Shown: positions 7,474 through 14,734 of the stretch, piece by piece
Position numbering within the stretch: position 1 is the first letter of the stretch
Layout: every line of letters starts with the position of its first letter
Source: Chloroflexota bacterium
GTDB taxonomy: Bacteria > Chloroflexota > Anaerolineae > DSLN01
NCBI GenBank assembly: GCA_902812335.1
Contig: CADDZL010000009.1
Coordinates: forward strand, 1 to 32,157
Direction: 5' to 3'
Length of the DNA stretch: 32,157 nt
The notes under the pieces: model-generated
What the model was told of the DNA's origin: nothing
The model's input: the letters and a program-made list of their open reading frames with translations, nothing else
Databases searched by the model: none
Made by a program: the position numbers and the translations under genes

Positions 7474-8139
7474 CTATGAGGACAGCCAGCCCTCTCGCAC
7501 AGCGATCACGGCGGCCTCGGTGCGCGAATGAATGCCCAGTTTTTCGTAGATATTGGCCAGATGGCTCTGCACGGTGCGGACGCTGATGAAAAGCGCCTGG
7601 GCGATGTCCCGGTCGCTCAGGCCGCGTGCCAGATAGGTCAGCACTTCCCGTTCTCGGGCTGTAAAATCCTTAAGGCTCGGGCCGGGCTCCTTGGTAGCGT
7701 GGCCAGCCAGACGGGCGACGAGGCCTGGAACAATCGCCGGGTGCAGGGTTAACTCACCCCGGCCAACGGTATGCACTGCGCGCACCAGTTCGTCTGGGTC
7801 GGCATCGAGGGGCAGGTAGCCAATGGCGCCGGCGGCCAGTGCGGCCTGAACGCGCTCCGGGCGGGTATCCGGCGACACGACCAGCACGGGGATGTCTGGC
7901 CGGGCAGACCTCAGGCGCTGCACTCCAGAGGCACAATCCTGGCTCGCCGTGCTATCGCTGCTGATCACCACATCCGGTTGAAGTCGTAACAGCAGTGCCA
8001 GCGCCTGGTCTACATCTGCGGTCAGCCCCACGATGTACAGGTCCTCGTCTCGGGCCAGCAGCAGTCGCAGCCCTTCAAGGGCCAGCTTGTGTGGGCAGAC
8101 GATCAGAATACGAAGCTGCTGTCTGGGGGTGGGTTCCAT
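7474..8139 (-). CDS. LuxR/NarL-type DNA-binding regulator with degenerate receiver domain
   Basis: The 221 residues comprise an N-terminal receiver-like domain (about 10-125) and a clear C-terminal LuxR helix-turn-helix (about 157-214), with FTAREREVLTYLARGLSDRDIA and VRTVQSHLANIYEKL. The receiver lacks the phosphorylation chemistry. The acidic pair after strand 1 is Cys15-Pro16. The expected phospho-Asp is Ser61, with Asp62 one place later. The conserved Lys after strand 5 is Leu111. It is therefore probably an atypical regulator, controlled by a ligand, redox state or partner rather than by phosphotransfer. The gene lies 32 nt after the HMA-like gene on the same strand and likely shares its promoter with the 11-bp repeat array. 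Confidence 0.88.
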   Translation of the reverse strand: MEPTPRQQLRILIVCPHKLALEGLRLLLARDEDLYIVGLTADVDQALALLLRLQPDVVISSDSTASQDCASGVQRLRSARPDIPVLVVSPDTRPERVQAALAAGAIGYLPLDADPDELVRAVHTVGRGELTLHPAIVPGLVARLAGHATKEPGPSLKDFTAREREVLTYLARGLSDRDIAQALFISVRTVQSHLANIYEKLGIHSRTEAAVIAVREGWLSS

Positions 8140-8171
8140 TAGCCATGCATCAATCGGTCAGCGGCCCGATC

Positions 8172-8426
8172 TTACCGCACACTGGGCGGGCCGGCTTTGA
8201 AGCCGGCGCGTTCGACCACGGCGACGAGTTGGTCCGGATTCGTCCGTCTGGGGTCATACTCGATGTACGCCATCTCGATGACCGGATTGACGTAAACCCG
8301 CACCACCCCGGGAGCGCGTGTCAGAACGCGCTCGATAATCAGCCCCCCGCCACAGGCAAGATCGTAGATGGGCAGCGTAATGCGTTGGTTCTTCACGCTC
8401 GTTTCCATTTCAGGTCGTGTGTTCAT
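8172..8426 (-). CDS. Heavy-metal-associated (HMA)-like domain protein with one cysteine
   Basis: This 84-residue protein has the ferredoxin-like HMA pattern: a first strand (RITLPIYDLAC), a helix (IIERVLTRAPGV), strands (VVRVYVNPVIEMAYIEYDP), then a second helix ending VERAGF. Metal-binding members have GMxCxxC. Here only Cys25 remains, in LACGGG, and the second Cys is Gly. It may bind metal weakly as a dimer, or serve another role such as sensing. AGGAGG stands 6 nt before the ATG at 8426. It is the first gene downstream of the CTGAGG direct-repeat promoter and is followed by the LuxR-type regulator. Confidence 0.8.
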   Translation of the reverse strand: MNTRPEMETSVKNQRITLPIYDLACGGGLIIERVLTRAPGVVRVYVNPVIEMAYIEYDPRRTNPDQLVAVVERAGFKAGPPSVR

Positions 8427-8467
8427 CGCTACCTCCTATCCCAGCAGGTACCCACCTCTGTAGTTCT

Positions 8468-8522
8468 AGAATAGCCCCATTCCCTGAGGCACAACTGAGG
8501 CAAATCTGAAGGTTTGCTGAGG
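8468..8522 (-). promoter_or_regulatory. Four direct repeats at 11-bp period plus -10 element, promoter of the HMA/LuxR operon
   Basis: On the plus strand CTGAGG occurs at 8484, 8495 and 8517, with CTGAAG at 8506: four half-sites exactly 11 bp apart. Read on the transcribed minus strand these are CCTCAG-type repeats. They end 10 bp before a TATTCT -10 candidate (8468-8473), so the last unit overlaps the -35 position. OmpR/PhoB-family response regulators bind such tandem direct repeats with 11-bp spacing and activate from this position. An almost identical array precedes the amidase gene. Confidence 0.75.
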
Positions 8523-8545
8523 ATTTACGAAATCAGTCGGCAGCA

Positions 8546-8566
8546 GCCAGTGGTCAGTAGTCAGAC
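8546..8566. repeat. Short heptameric repeat in intergenic DNA
   Basis: Three diverged 7-nt units (GCCAGTG, GTCAGTA, GTCAGAC) lie between the HMA promoter and the amidase terminator. They are of the same general class as the units inside the ABC ATPase gene. No gene is visible in 8523-8664. Confidence 0.45.
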
Positions 8567-8664
8567 TGATCACAGGGCTCTTCACGCTGGCGATTATGAA
8601 GGCTCATCGTAGAGCACGCCCTGTTTTGCCGCATATCCATAATCGAAGGTGTGCTGCGCATGGA

Positions 8665-8704
8665 ATCCACCCTAGCCGATACCAAAGTATCGGCTAGGGT
8701 GGAT
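8665..8704 (-). terminator. Perfect 18-bp hairpin after the amidase gene
   Basis: Two 18-nt arms (8665-8682 and 8687-8704) are perfect reverse complements around a 4-nt loop, beginning 7 nt downstream of the amidase stop codon. The position suits a transcription terminator for the minus-strand amidase gene. No run of T follows on the transcribed strand, so a processed 3' end or an inserted palindromic repeat are alternatives. Confidence 0.6.
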
Positions 8705-8711
8705 TGGGGAA

Positions 8712-10844
8712 CTATGAGGACAGACAGACTGTTAGGGAGGCGTCATCGATCCAAAGCGAGGTGACGCCGTCGCGACCGTTGTTATATGAGCCAAAGCGGA
8801 TAGTGACCGTTTGCCCGGCAAACGCGGTGAGGTCAAACTCAGCCTGCTGCCATGTCCCGGCATTGCTATGCTCCATGAGGAGCGTATGCCACGTCCCACT
8901 CTCGTCCCGCATCACGACATACTGTGAGTCATTTACTGGGTCATCGGTGAGAGGCAGCCACCCAAAGCGCAGAATAGCGCTGGTCGCCTGGGCGGGGATG
9001 CTCACGCTCTGCTCGATGGATGAATAGCTGTCCATGTTCCAGCCACCGGGCGGGACGCCGGTGAGTATAGACCGACGGCCACCGTCGTGGCGCAGGTCGG
9101 TGTATGTAGCCACGCGTTCGGTGACGTTGATGGTCCAGCCGCCATCGCTCTCGAAATCGCCATTGGTGAATAACTCCTGGCAAGCGCTCGGGGGCGGCGT
9201 CGCGCCCGAATCGGGGGTGGTCCCCGGCTTGGGAGTAGGTGGTGCAGGCGTGGGTGATGCACCCTGCCCGACCGTCACCGTTACATCCAGCGTCGGGCTG
9301 CCCCGATCCGCGAACCAGGTGACGTTCTCCTGGACCATATCCCATTTGAGCATATAGACGCCTGGCTTGCCTGGCGCCGTGAGCCGGATATTAAGGCTGA
9401 CCTCCTCAGAGGGGCCCAGATCACGCGGCAATGCTTTGCGGTGGTCGTCCTCTGGCGGCTGGATGACCTGCTGGCTATTCTGGTCATACCAACGGTAGCC
9501 CAGGTGAACAGGGTGATCGCCGCTGGCGGGCCAGGTCATCGAGCCGGTGTTGCGGACCGTGACATTGACCCGGACGGTCTGGTGAGGAGCGATGGTCATG
9601 GGGGTAGTGTGCGCGCCGAACTGGGCGCGCCGCGCTGGCAGCGTGCCCTGCTGCATGAGCTGCCGCGTCGCCTGGCGAATTGGGTCGAGATCGACATAGA
9701 GATAATCGCCGGGGCAGGAGGTGATGTCATAGTCACGGTGCCCGGCGATATTGGGCGCCGTCACATCTATGAAGAGGCTCTGGCCCAGCGGGTCAATGCC
9801 GTTGCGCGCCGCCACCCAGGCGCAGAGCTTCGCGATGGCGTTGACGAGTGTGGATGAGGGGTCCGTACTACCGGAAGCATTGCCGAAGGTGCCCAGCACG
9901 CCGATGCCGACACTACCGACGTTGTAGGAGGTCGTGTGGCCGCCGACGACATTAGCACCGCCAGCGCGTCCTTCGTAGATGTTGCCGTAGCGGTCTACCA
10001 GGTAGTTATAGGCGATGTCGCCCCAGCCGCGGACGACGGCATGGTAGTAGTAAATCGCGCGGACTATCGCGGCTGGATCGGCCTCATCATTGCCGGTAAC
10101 GGTATGGTGGATGATAATCTTCCGCACCGGGCTGTACTCCGGCGGCCAGGTCATCCAATCCTCGTTCGCGCCCCACTCTGCTCGCGAAATGATGGTTGGC
10201 TGGGGGACGTTCTGAGCTTCTATCGGTGCACTGAGACCCGCACTACGAGCAGACCTCGACTGGCGGGTCTGTGCCGATCCCATGATCTGAGCGGTGCTCG
10301 GTCCGCGTGAGGCATCAATGGGGACGAGGCTGAGTGCTCTGAGCGTCGGTAGGTGATTGTTTGGGCCTCTGAAACGGACGCGGGCCTGTGCCCAGCGTTC
10401 GCCCGGTGCGGCGGTGATCAGGTTCTCAAAGGACCGGCGGCCATCGCCGTCGAGTCCCGGCGTATACAAGGGTGCCCAGGGCGACCAGTGTTCGGTGTCC
10501 GCCCCGCTGCGCACTTCGATCACCAGATCGGTGTCTTGCGGAATATCGGCATCCAGGCGCACGGCCAGAGCAGTGGGAGATAGACTCAGGAAAGTTGGGG
10601 CGGACCAGGCTCTCATGTCCCCTCCCCCGCCCTGCCTGACGTTCCCCGGCGGGCCTTCCTTCAACTTCGAGGCGTCTGCTATGCCGGCGATGATTTCAGA
10701 AGAGGCCTTCTCTGAACGCATGATCAGGCCGTAATAAGGCAGAAGGATAGGGATCCCTGTCGCGACTGCCGCCCCAGCGGCGATGCGCAAGAAGTCGCGG
10801 CGGCTGAGCAATTTAGGATCATCTGAAATGACGCCAATGTTCAT
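8712..10844 (-). CDS. Tat-exported PGRP-type N-acetylmuramoyl-L-alanine amidase with Ig-like and C-terminal binding domains
   Basis: This secreted peptidoglycan amidase of about 710 residues starts with a Tat signal (SRRDFLR, then a hydrophobic core to about 42). After a spacer domain comes the PGRP/amidase_2 domain (about 213-400). Its zinc ligands are His246 or His247 in IIIHHT, His369 in AGHRDYD and Cys377 in TSCPGD, with Tyr279 in the DIAYNYLVD region. Residues about 405-525 form an NBR1-like Ig domain (TVRNTGSMTWPASG). A Pro/Thr linker leads to a jelly-roll-like C-terminus (about 555-708, NGDFESDGGW). GAGGAG lies 7 nt before ATG 10844. The upstream in-frame ATG at 10859 falls in that ribosome site and is rejected. 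Its promoter has the 11-bp repeat array, implying control by the adjacent two-component system. Confidence 0.92.
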   Translation of the reverse strand: MNIGVISDDPKLLSRRDFLRIAAGAAVATGIPILLPYYGLIMRSEKASSEIIAGIADASKLKEGPPGNVRQGGGGDMRAWSAPTFLSLSPTALAVRLDADIPQDTDLVIEVRSGADTEHWSPWAPLYTPGLDGDGRRSFENLITAAPGERWAQARVRFRGPNNHLPTLRALSLVPIDASRGPSTAQIMGSAQTRQSRSARSAGLSAPIEAQNVPQPTIISRAEWGANEDWMTWPPEYSPVRKIIIHHTVTGNDEADPAAIVRAIYYYHAVVRGWGDIAYNYLVDRYGNIYEGRAGGANVVGGHTTSYNVGSVGIGVLGTFGNASGSTDPSSTLVNAIAKLCAWVAARNGIDPLGQSLFIDVTAPNIAGHRDYDITSCPGDYLYVDLDPIRQATRQLMQQGTLPARRAQFGAHTTPMTIAPHQTVRVNVTVRNTGSMTWPASGDHPVHLGYRWYDQNSQQVIQPPEDDHRKALPRDLGPSEEVSLNIRLTAPGKPGVYMLKWDMVQENVTWFADRGSPTLDVTVTVGQGASPTPAPPTPKPGTTPDSGATPPPSACQELFTNGDFESDGGWTINVTERVATYTDLRHDGGRRSILTGVPPGGWNMDSYSSIEQSVSIPAQATSAILRFGWLPLTDDPVNDSQYVVMRDESGTWHTLLMEHSNAGTWQQAEFDLTAFAGQTVTIRFGSYNNGRDGVTSLWIDDASLTVCLSS

Positions 10845-10981
10845 GTCGGTTCTCCTCATTGCCTGTTACCAACGTTGGATAATCCCAATGGTGAGCCTGC
10901 CTAACCCTTAATGGAGCTCAGGCACGGGTTGTGGCTGTACATAGGGCTGATCCTCGCCAACCACTTGCCGACATGCTGCAG

Positions 10982-11035
10982 GATCTATGCCCTTTCCTGA
11001 GGGCGAGCTGAGGCTCACTTGAGGATTAGCTGAGG
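10982..11035 (-). promoter_or_regulatory. Four direct repeats at 11-bp period plus -10 element, promoter of the amidase gene
   Basis: CTGAGG occurs on the plus strand at 10997, 11008 and 11030, with TTGAGG at 11019: again four half-sites at exactly 11 bp. The array ends 9 bp before a TAGATC -10 candidate (10982-10987) for the minus-strand amidase gene, copying the layout at 8468-8522. The array sits immediately downstream of the kinase gene of the OmpR-type two-component pair. Confidence 0.75.
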
Positions 11036-11069
11036 ATTTGGAGCCGAACTGGGAAGCTCAGTAGTGAGT

Positions 11070-12494
11070 TCAGGCGTTGACTGGGAGCGAAACTACGGCG
11101 GTCGTGCCACGGCCCGGCTCGCTGGTGAGACTGATGTGACCGCCGTGCTCCTCGACAATCCAGTGGGCGATGGATAGACCGAGTCCTGTGCCGCCCGGAT
11201 CACGGCTGCGAGCCGGGTCGGCACGATAGAAGCGCTCGAAGACATGCGGCAGGTCTTCCGGGGGGATGCCAACGCCGGTGTCGCGGACGATGATTTCGGC
11301 GCTGCCATCGTGGCGCTGCAGCCCGAGCGTCACTTGTCCTCCAGCAGGGGTGTATTTGAGCGCGTTGTCCAGGAGGATCAGCACCAGTTGCTTGAGACGG
11401 TCCTCATCGGCCATAACCTTGACCGGCTCGAATGGCTCGAGGATAAGCGTCTGCCCCTGGGCAAGCTGGCGTGCCTCGCGGAAGGCATCCAACACAACTG
11501 CGTCAAGGTCAACGGGCCGACGCTTAAGGTGAAGGCCGGCATCGGCCCGCGCCAACGCCAGCAGGTCGGCGACGAGGCGGGTCAGACGGCCGGCCTCGCG
11601 TTCCGCCTCAGCCAGCGCCTCGGCTCGATCCGCTTCCGACATGTCCTGCTGGCGGCGCAAGAGTTCCAGGTTGCCCTGGATGGCGGTCAAGGGGGCGCGC
11701 AGTTCGTGGGAGGCATCCGAGACAAAACGCTGCTGCAGGCGGTAGGCCGTTTCAAGGCTCGCCAGCATTTCATTGAACGTCTCGGCCAGGCGACCGAGTT
11801 CATCACGGGAGGGTGGTGCTTCGATACGGCGTGAGAAATCGCGTGACAACGCAATGGCCCGTGCCGTCTGGATCATCCGGCTGATCGGCCCGAGCGCCCG
11901 CTTAGCGACTGCCCAGCTCCCGACGAGTGCTGCGGCCAAGCCGGCCACTCCCATCAGGAGCAAGATGGCGCGCAGCCGCGCCATCGAGGCATCCAGCCGA
12001 CCCAGGGGGGCCAGTGCCTCGATATACCCGGCGACGATCCCATCACGCTGGAGGGGCAGGATGTAGACACGCCAACGCTGTTCAGCCGTGCTCAGCAGGC
12101 CAAAAGCCCCGCTACCGGGCGCGGGTGGGGGGCCGGTCAGCGGCGGTACGAGCCCGGCCAGGGCGTCGAAGGCCGGGCCGGCTGGCGTCCTGAGCACGGC
12201 CTGAGGGTCAATAGGTGGTAGTATCCCCGCACCAGGTGAGGCTTCTCGTAAGACGCCCGTGGGGTCGTAGAGGCGCAAAGCGACCTCAAGGCCGCCACTC
12301 CCTTCAACGAGGTGAGGCTCGGCGGTCAGGAGGGCGGTCTCGGCAACGGCGTGGCTGGCGCTCGTCACGAGCGCGCGGTCGAGGTCATCGTAATGCCCGC
12401 GGGCGTGGAAGGCATAGCTCAGCAGCCCAACGAGCAGGAGCACCAAGGCAAAGAGGCCCCCATACCACAGGGCCAGGCGCAGGCGGATTGACAC
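11070..12494 (-). CDS. Membrane sensor histidine kinase (HAMP-HisKA-HATPase)
   Basis: This 474-residue kinase has two membrane helices (about 10-29 and 174-194) enclosing an extracytoplasmic sensor region of about 145 residues with Pro-rich loops. A HAMP domain follows (about 195-250). The dimerisation/phosphoacceptor domain has SDASHELRAPLTAI, with His263 as the phosphorylated residue. The ATPase domain has N-box LLDNALKYT (Asn377), G1 DTGVGIP (Asp405) and G2 GGTGLGLSI (435-442), all intact. It lies 38 nt downstream of the OmpR-type regulator gene. The sensor region has no recognisable motif, so the stimulus is unknown. The putative targets suggest cell-envelope or metal stress. Confidence 0.94.
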   Translation of the reverse strand: MSIRLRLALWYGGLFALVLLLVGLLSYAFHARGHYDDLDRALVTSASHAVAETALLTAEPHLVEGSGGLEVALRLYDPTGVLREASPGAGILPPIDPQAVLRTPAGPAFDALAGLVPPLTGPPPAPGSGAFGLLSTAEQRWRVYILPLQRDGIVAGYIEALAPLGRLDASMARLRAILLLMGVAGLAAALVGSWAVAKRALGPISRMIQTARAIALSRDFSRRIEAPPSRDELGRLAETFNEMLASLETAYRLQQRFVSDASHELRAPLTAIQGNLELLRRQQDMSEADRAEALAEAEREAGRLTRLVADLLALARADAGLHLKRRPVDLDAVVLDAFREARQLAQGQTLILEPFEPVKVMADEDRLKQLVLILLDNALKYTPAGGQVTLGLQRHDGSAEIIVRDTGVGIPPEDLPHVFERFYRADPARSRDPGGTGLGLSIAHWIVEEHGGHISLTSEPGRGTTAVVSLPVNA

Positions 12495-12532
12495 TGGTTA
12501 CCTTGATCCCTCTGAATAATCCGTCGAGTCCC

Positions 12533-13207
12533 TTATTCCTCGCGCAGCGCGTAGCCCGCGCCCCGGATCGTGTGAAGCAGTCGTGGTTCACCTTCCGCCT
12601 CAAGCTTCTGGCGCAACTGCTTCACATACACCTCCACGACGTTCGCGTTGCCGCCGAAGTCATAGCCCCAGATCCGGTCGAGCAAGACCTCCTTCGAGAG
12701 CACCTGCCGGGGGTGTAAGAGGAACTCTTGAAGCAGCTTGAACTCCAGGCTCGTCAGAGGGATGTCGCGCCCACCACGACGGACGGTATGGCTGCCGGTA
12801 TCAAGTGTGAGGTCGGAGAAGCGCAGCACCGGCGGCTGCTCGGCGTCTCGCCGCCGCAGGAGAGCGCGCACGCGCGCCAGGAGGACCTCAAAGGTGAAGG
12901 GCTTGACAACGTAATCATCTGCGCCGGACTCCAGCCCCTGCACCTGGTCGGCTGGGGCATCCTTCGCCGTCAATAGAAGCACGGGCAGCCGTAGGTCGGC
13001 GGTACGCAGGCGCTTAAGCACGTCCAGGCCGCTCAGCCCTGGCATCATGATGTCCAGGATGACGAGGTCTGGGGGGCGTTCGCGGGCGATCGCCAGCCCG
13101 GCCTCACCCGATCCCGCTGTGTCAACCGTAAAGCCCTCATAAGACAGGCCGCGCTTGAGCAAGCTGGTCACAGCGGGATCGTCGTCAATCACCAGGATAC
13201 GCTGCAC
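12533..13207 (-). CDS. OmpR-family response regulator
   Basis: This 224-residue regulator has an intact receiver: acidic pocket VIDDD (8-10), phosphoacceptor Asp52 in VILDIMMPG, Thr80 and Lys102 in VVKPF. A winged helix-turn-helix fills about 127-222 (LTSLEFKLLQEFLLHPRQVLS, and VVEVYVKQLRQKL followed by the RGAGY wing). It is the partner of the kinase encoded next. Members of this family bind head-to-tail half-sites 11 bp apart. That is precisely the geometry of the arrays at 8484-8522 and 10997-11035, so I infer that this protein controls the amidase and the HMA/LuxR operon. No such array precedes its own gene. Confidence 0.95.
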   Translation of the reverse strand: MQRILVIDDDPAVTSLLKRGLSYEGFTVDTAGSGEAGLAIARERPPDLVILDIMMPGLSGLDVLKRLRTADLRLPVLLLTAKDAPADQVQGLESGADDYVVKPFTFEVLLARVRALLRRRDAEQPPVLRFSDLTLDTGSHTVRRGGRDIPLTSLEFKLLQEFLLHPRQVLSKEVLLDRIWGYDFGGNANVVEVYVKQLRQKLEAEGEPRLLHTIRGAGYALREE

Positions 13208-13296
13208 GGGGGATTCCCTCCTTCCCTCACAGGATGCCTGCTGGCAGACATGCGGTGTATTGCGTCTCTCGTGATATGCTCGGCATCTGACAGAAG

Positions 13297-13324
13297 ACTA
13301 TCACAATTTATATCTCACTGCCAA
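13297..13324 (-). promoter_or_regulatory. Putative promoter of the two-component operon
   Basis: On the minus strand TTGGCA (13319-13324) and GATAGT (13297-13302) are separated by 16 bp, within an AT-richer segment about 90 nt upstream of the response-regulator start. The rest of 13208-13440 shows no gene. Confidence 0.4.
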
Positions 13325-13440
13325 ATGCTAACAGAATACCCTCCAGCCGGTGACCCAGGTCGGAGAGGCGGCGCATCTCCTCTGGGCTATGGGAGCCTAC
13401 ACGATGCCGTTTCATCTAAAAGGGATGGGCCTCCTTCTGC

Positions 13441-13938
13441 TCATTTCTCGTTCTGGCTGATCCCGGCCTGGATCGCGCGCGTCTCGGCTGGCCAGGTGCT
13501 CTTGATATAGGCCAGTACTGCCCAGATCTCTTCATTGCTCAGGACATCCCCAAAAGCGGGCATGGTGTTCGGCGCATCGGGCGCATACGCCTGGCTGCCC
13601 TTCGTGACGATCTCAAACAGCAGCCCATCGGCGTGGTGCCAGGTATGCCCGGAGGCATCGTGAGGTGGAGCAGGCATAGCGCCGGAAGGCAGCGGCTTCT
13701 TCCAGTCCGGCTGGCCCTCCAGGTTTGCGCCGTGGCAACGGGCACATTGCGCGGTGTACACCTGCTGCCCCAAGGCCACCTGCGCCGGATCCTCCGGGTT
13801 GGCGGGCGAGGCGCTGGCCCGGTCGCGAAGCGTAGTCGCGATCCACACAATCGCCAGGAGGCTGGCAAGACTGAGGGCGAAAACGGATACGCGGCGCCAC
13901 GATAGTCGAGAGATGCCAGGATGCGCGACCGGATGCAT
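13441..13938 (-). CDS. Membrane-anchored monohaem c-type cytochrome
   Basis: These 165 residues begin with an uncleaved signal anchor (about 17-36). A single class I cytochrome c domain follows. The haem motif is CARCH (Cys65, Cys68, His69), followed by GANLEG. The likely axial Met126 lies in NTMPAFG, and the terminal helix in LSNEEIWAVLAYIKSTW is typical of the family. It would carry electrons on the outer face of the membrane. It follows the small membrane protein gene by about 11 nt and ends the redox block. No strong ribosome site is visible before ATG 13938, so coupling to the upstream gene is possible. Confidence 0.92.
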   Translation of the reverse strand: MHPVAHPGISRLSWRRVSVFALSLASLLAIVWIATTLRDRASASPANPEDPAQVALGQQVYTAQCARCHGANLEGQPDWKKPLPSGAMPAPPHDASGHTWHHADGLLFEIVTKGSQAYAPDAPNTMPAFGDVLSNEEIWAVLAYIKSTWPAETRAIQAGISQNEK

Positions 13939-13949
13939 GGGGACCAGAA

Positions 13950-14192
13950 CTAGAGCACGTCACCCCGGCTGCGCTTCCACGTCCACCCGATGACGTAGCC
14001 TCCGATCGCGCCGCCGAGTGCAGCCAACCAGTGCACGAAATGCGGACGCGCGATCAGGGTCGCCTCGGCGACGAGATAAGTCCCGATTGTCATGCCTGCT
14101 GTCCATAAAAGTTCAATGATCGCCATCCCTTGCGACTTGTCTCTGGACTTGTCATGGGCGCTTGCGGGTTTGATGATCCGATATTTGCTCAT
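13950..14192 (-). CDS. Small membrane protein of unknown function
   Basis: This 80-residue protein has a charged N-terminus (Lys/Asp/Arg rich, 1-22) and two hydrophobic segments (about 24-42 and 53-70, the latter Gly-rich: ALGGAIGGYVIGW), then a basic tail. GGAGG lies 7 nt before ATG 14192. It is followed within 11 nt by the cytochrome c gene, so the two are probably co-transcribed. I cannot assign a family. Its size and position suggest an accessory or assembly factor for the cytochrome. Confidence 0.65.
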   Translation of the reverse strand: MSKYRIIKPASAHDKSRDKSQGMAIIELLWTAGMTIGTYLVAEATLIARPHFVHWLAALGGAIGGYVIGWTWKRSRGDVL

Positions 14193-14263
14193 GCTGCACC
14201 TCCGGTCTCTCAGTCAATGTGTCAGCCATCTCTTTACTCTTGAGTTTCCTCAATTCCCGGCGC

Positions 14264-14734
14264 CTACTGTGCTGGCTTCACGTAGAAGGTGAAGCGCACT
14301 TCGGCCTGCTCGCCACCCTTGCTCAATCGGACACGCATCCACCAGTCGCCGACATCGGGAAAGCGCGCGTTCCCCATGAATATCGCCATGCCGCTGCTGT
14401 CGGACATCGGCTCTCCCTGGCCGGAGCCAACCGGCCGGTCGTCGCCTTTCCGGCCATACTCGAACCGCAGACTGTCGAGCGTCACCGGGCGTTGCCGCGT
14501 GGTACTCATCGTCATGAAGCTCAAACCCACTACACCGGTGGGCAGGGGCGGGTCCGGATTGGTAGAGAAGCGCACGGTGACCAGGCCATATGAGCCGAGG
14601 TCGGCAACGGCGTCGCGGTTGGGGGCGTTTTGAATGATTGCCCGCGTGCCCGAAACCATCAAGGCGAGTATGGCCCCGCTGACAACCAGGTACAGCAGCC
14701 AGAGGGGTTTGTGCTTGGGGTGCGCAGCCGTCAT
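14264..14734 (-). CDS. YtkA/FixH-like membrane-anchored Ig-fold protein
   Basis: Using ATG 14734, the protein is 156 residues: a single membrane anchor (about 11-28) and an extracytoplasmic beta-sandwich. The spacing of LVTVRFSTNPDPPLPTGVV, a central Met-containing strand (MSDSSGMAIFMG) and the closing GDWWMRVRLSKGGEQAEVRF fits the YtkA-like family, which occurs in cytochrome oxidase and copper-handling contexts. The start overlaps the stop of the Lgt-like gene as ATGA, indicating translational coupling. A longer in-frame ATG at 14818 lies inside that gene and is rejected. A small inverted repeat (TTGAG/CTCAA, 14240-14253) follows the stop. The family call is from fold pattern and context. 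Confidence 0.65.
   Translation of the reverse strand: MTAAHPKHKPLWLLYLVVSGAILALMVSGTRAIIQNAPNRDAVADLGSYGLVTVRFSTNPDPPLPTGVVGLSFMTMSTTRQRPVTLDSLRFEYGRKGDDRPVGSGQGEPMSDSSGMAIFMGNARFPDVGDWWMRVRLSKGGEQAEVRFTFYVKPAQ

Noticed and set aside
8427-8664. Small RNA or riboswitch upstream of the HMA operon
   Set aside because: Apart from the direct repeats and heptamers, no conserved RNA structure or known riboswitch motif could be recognised.
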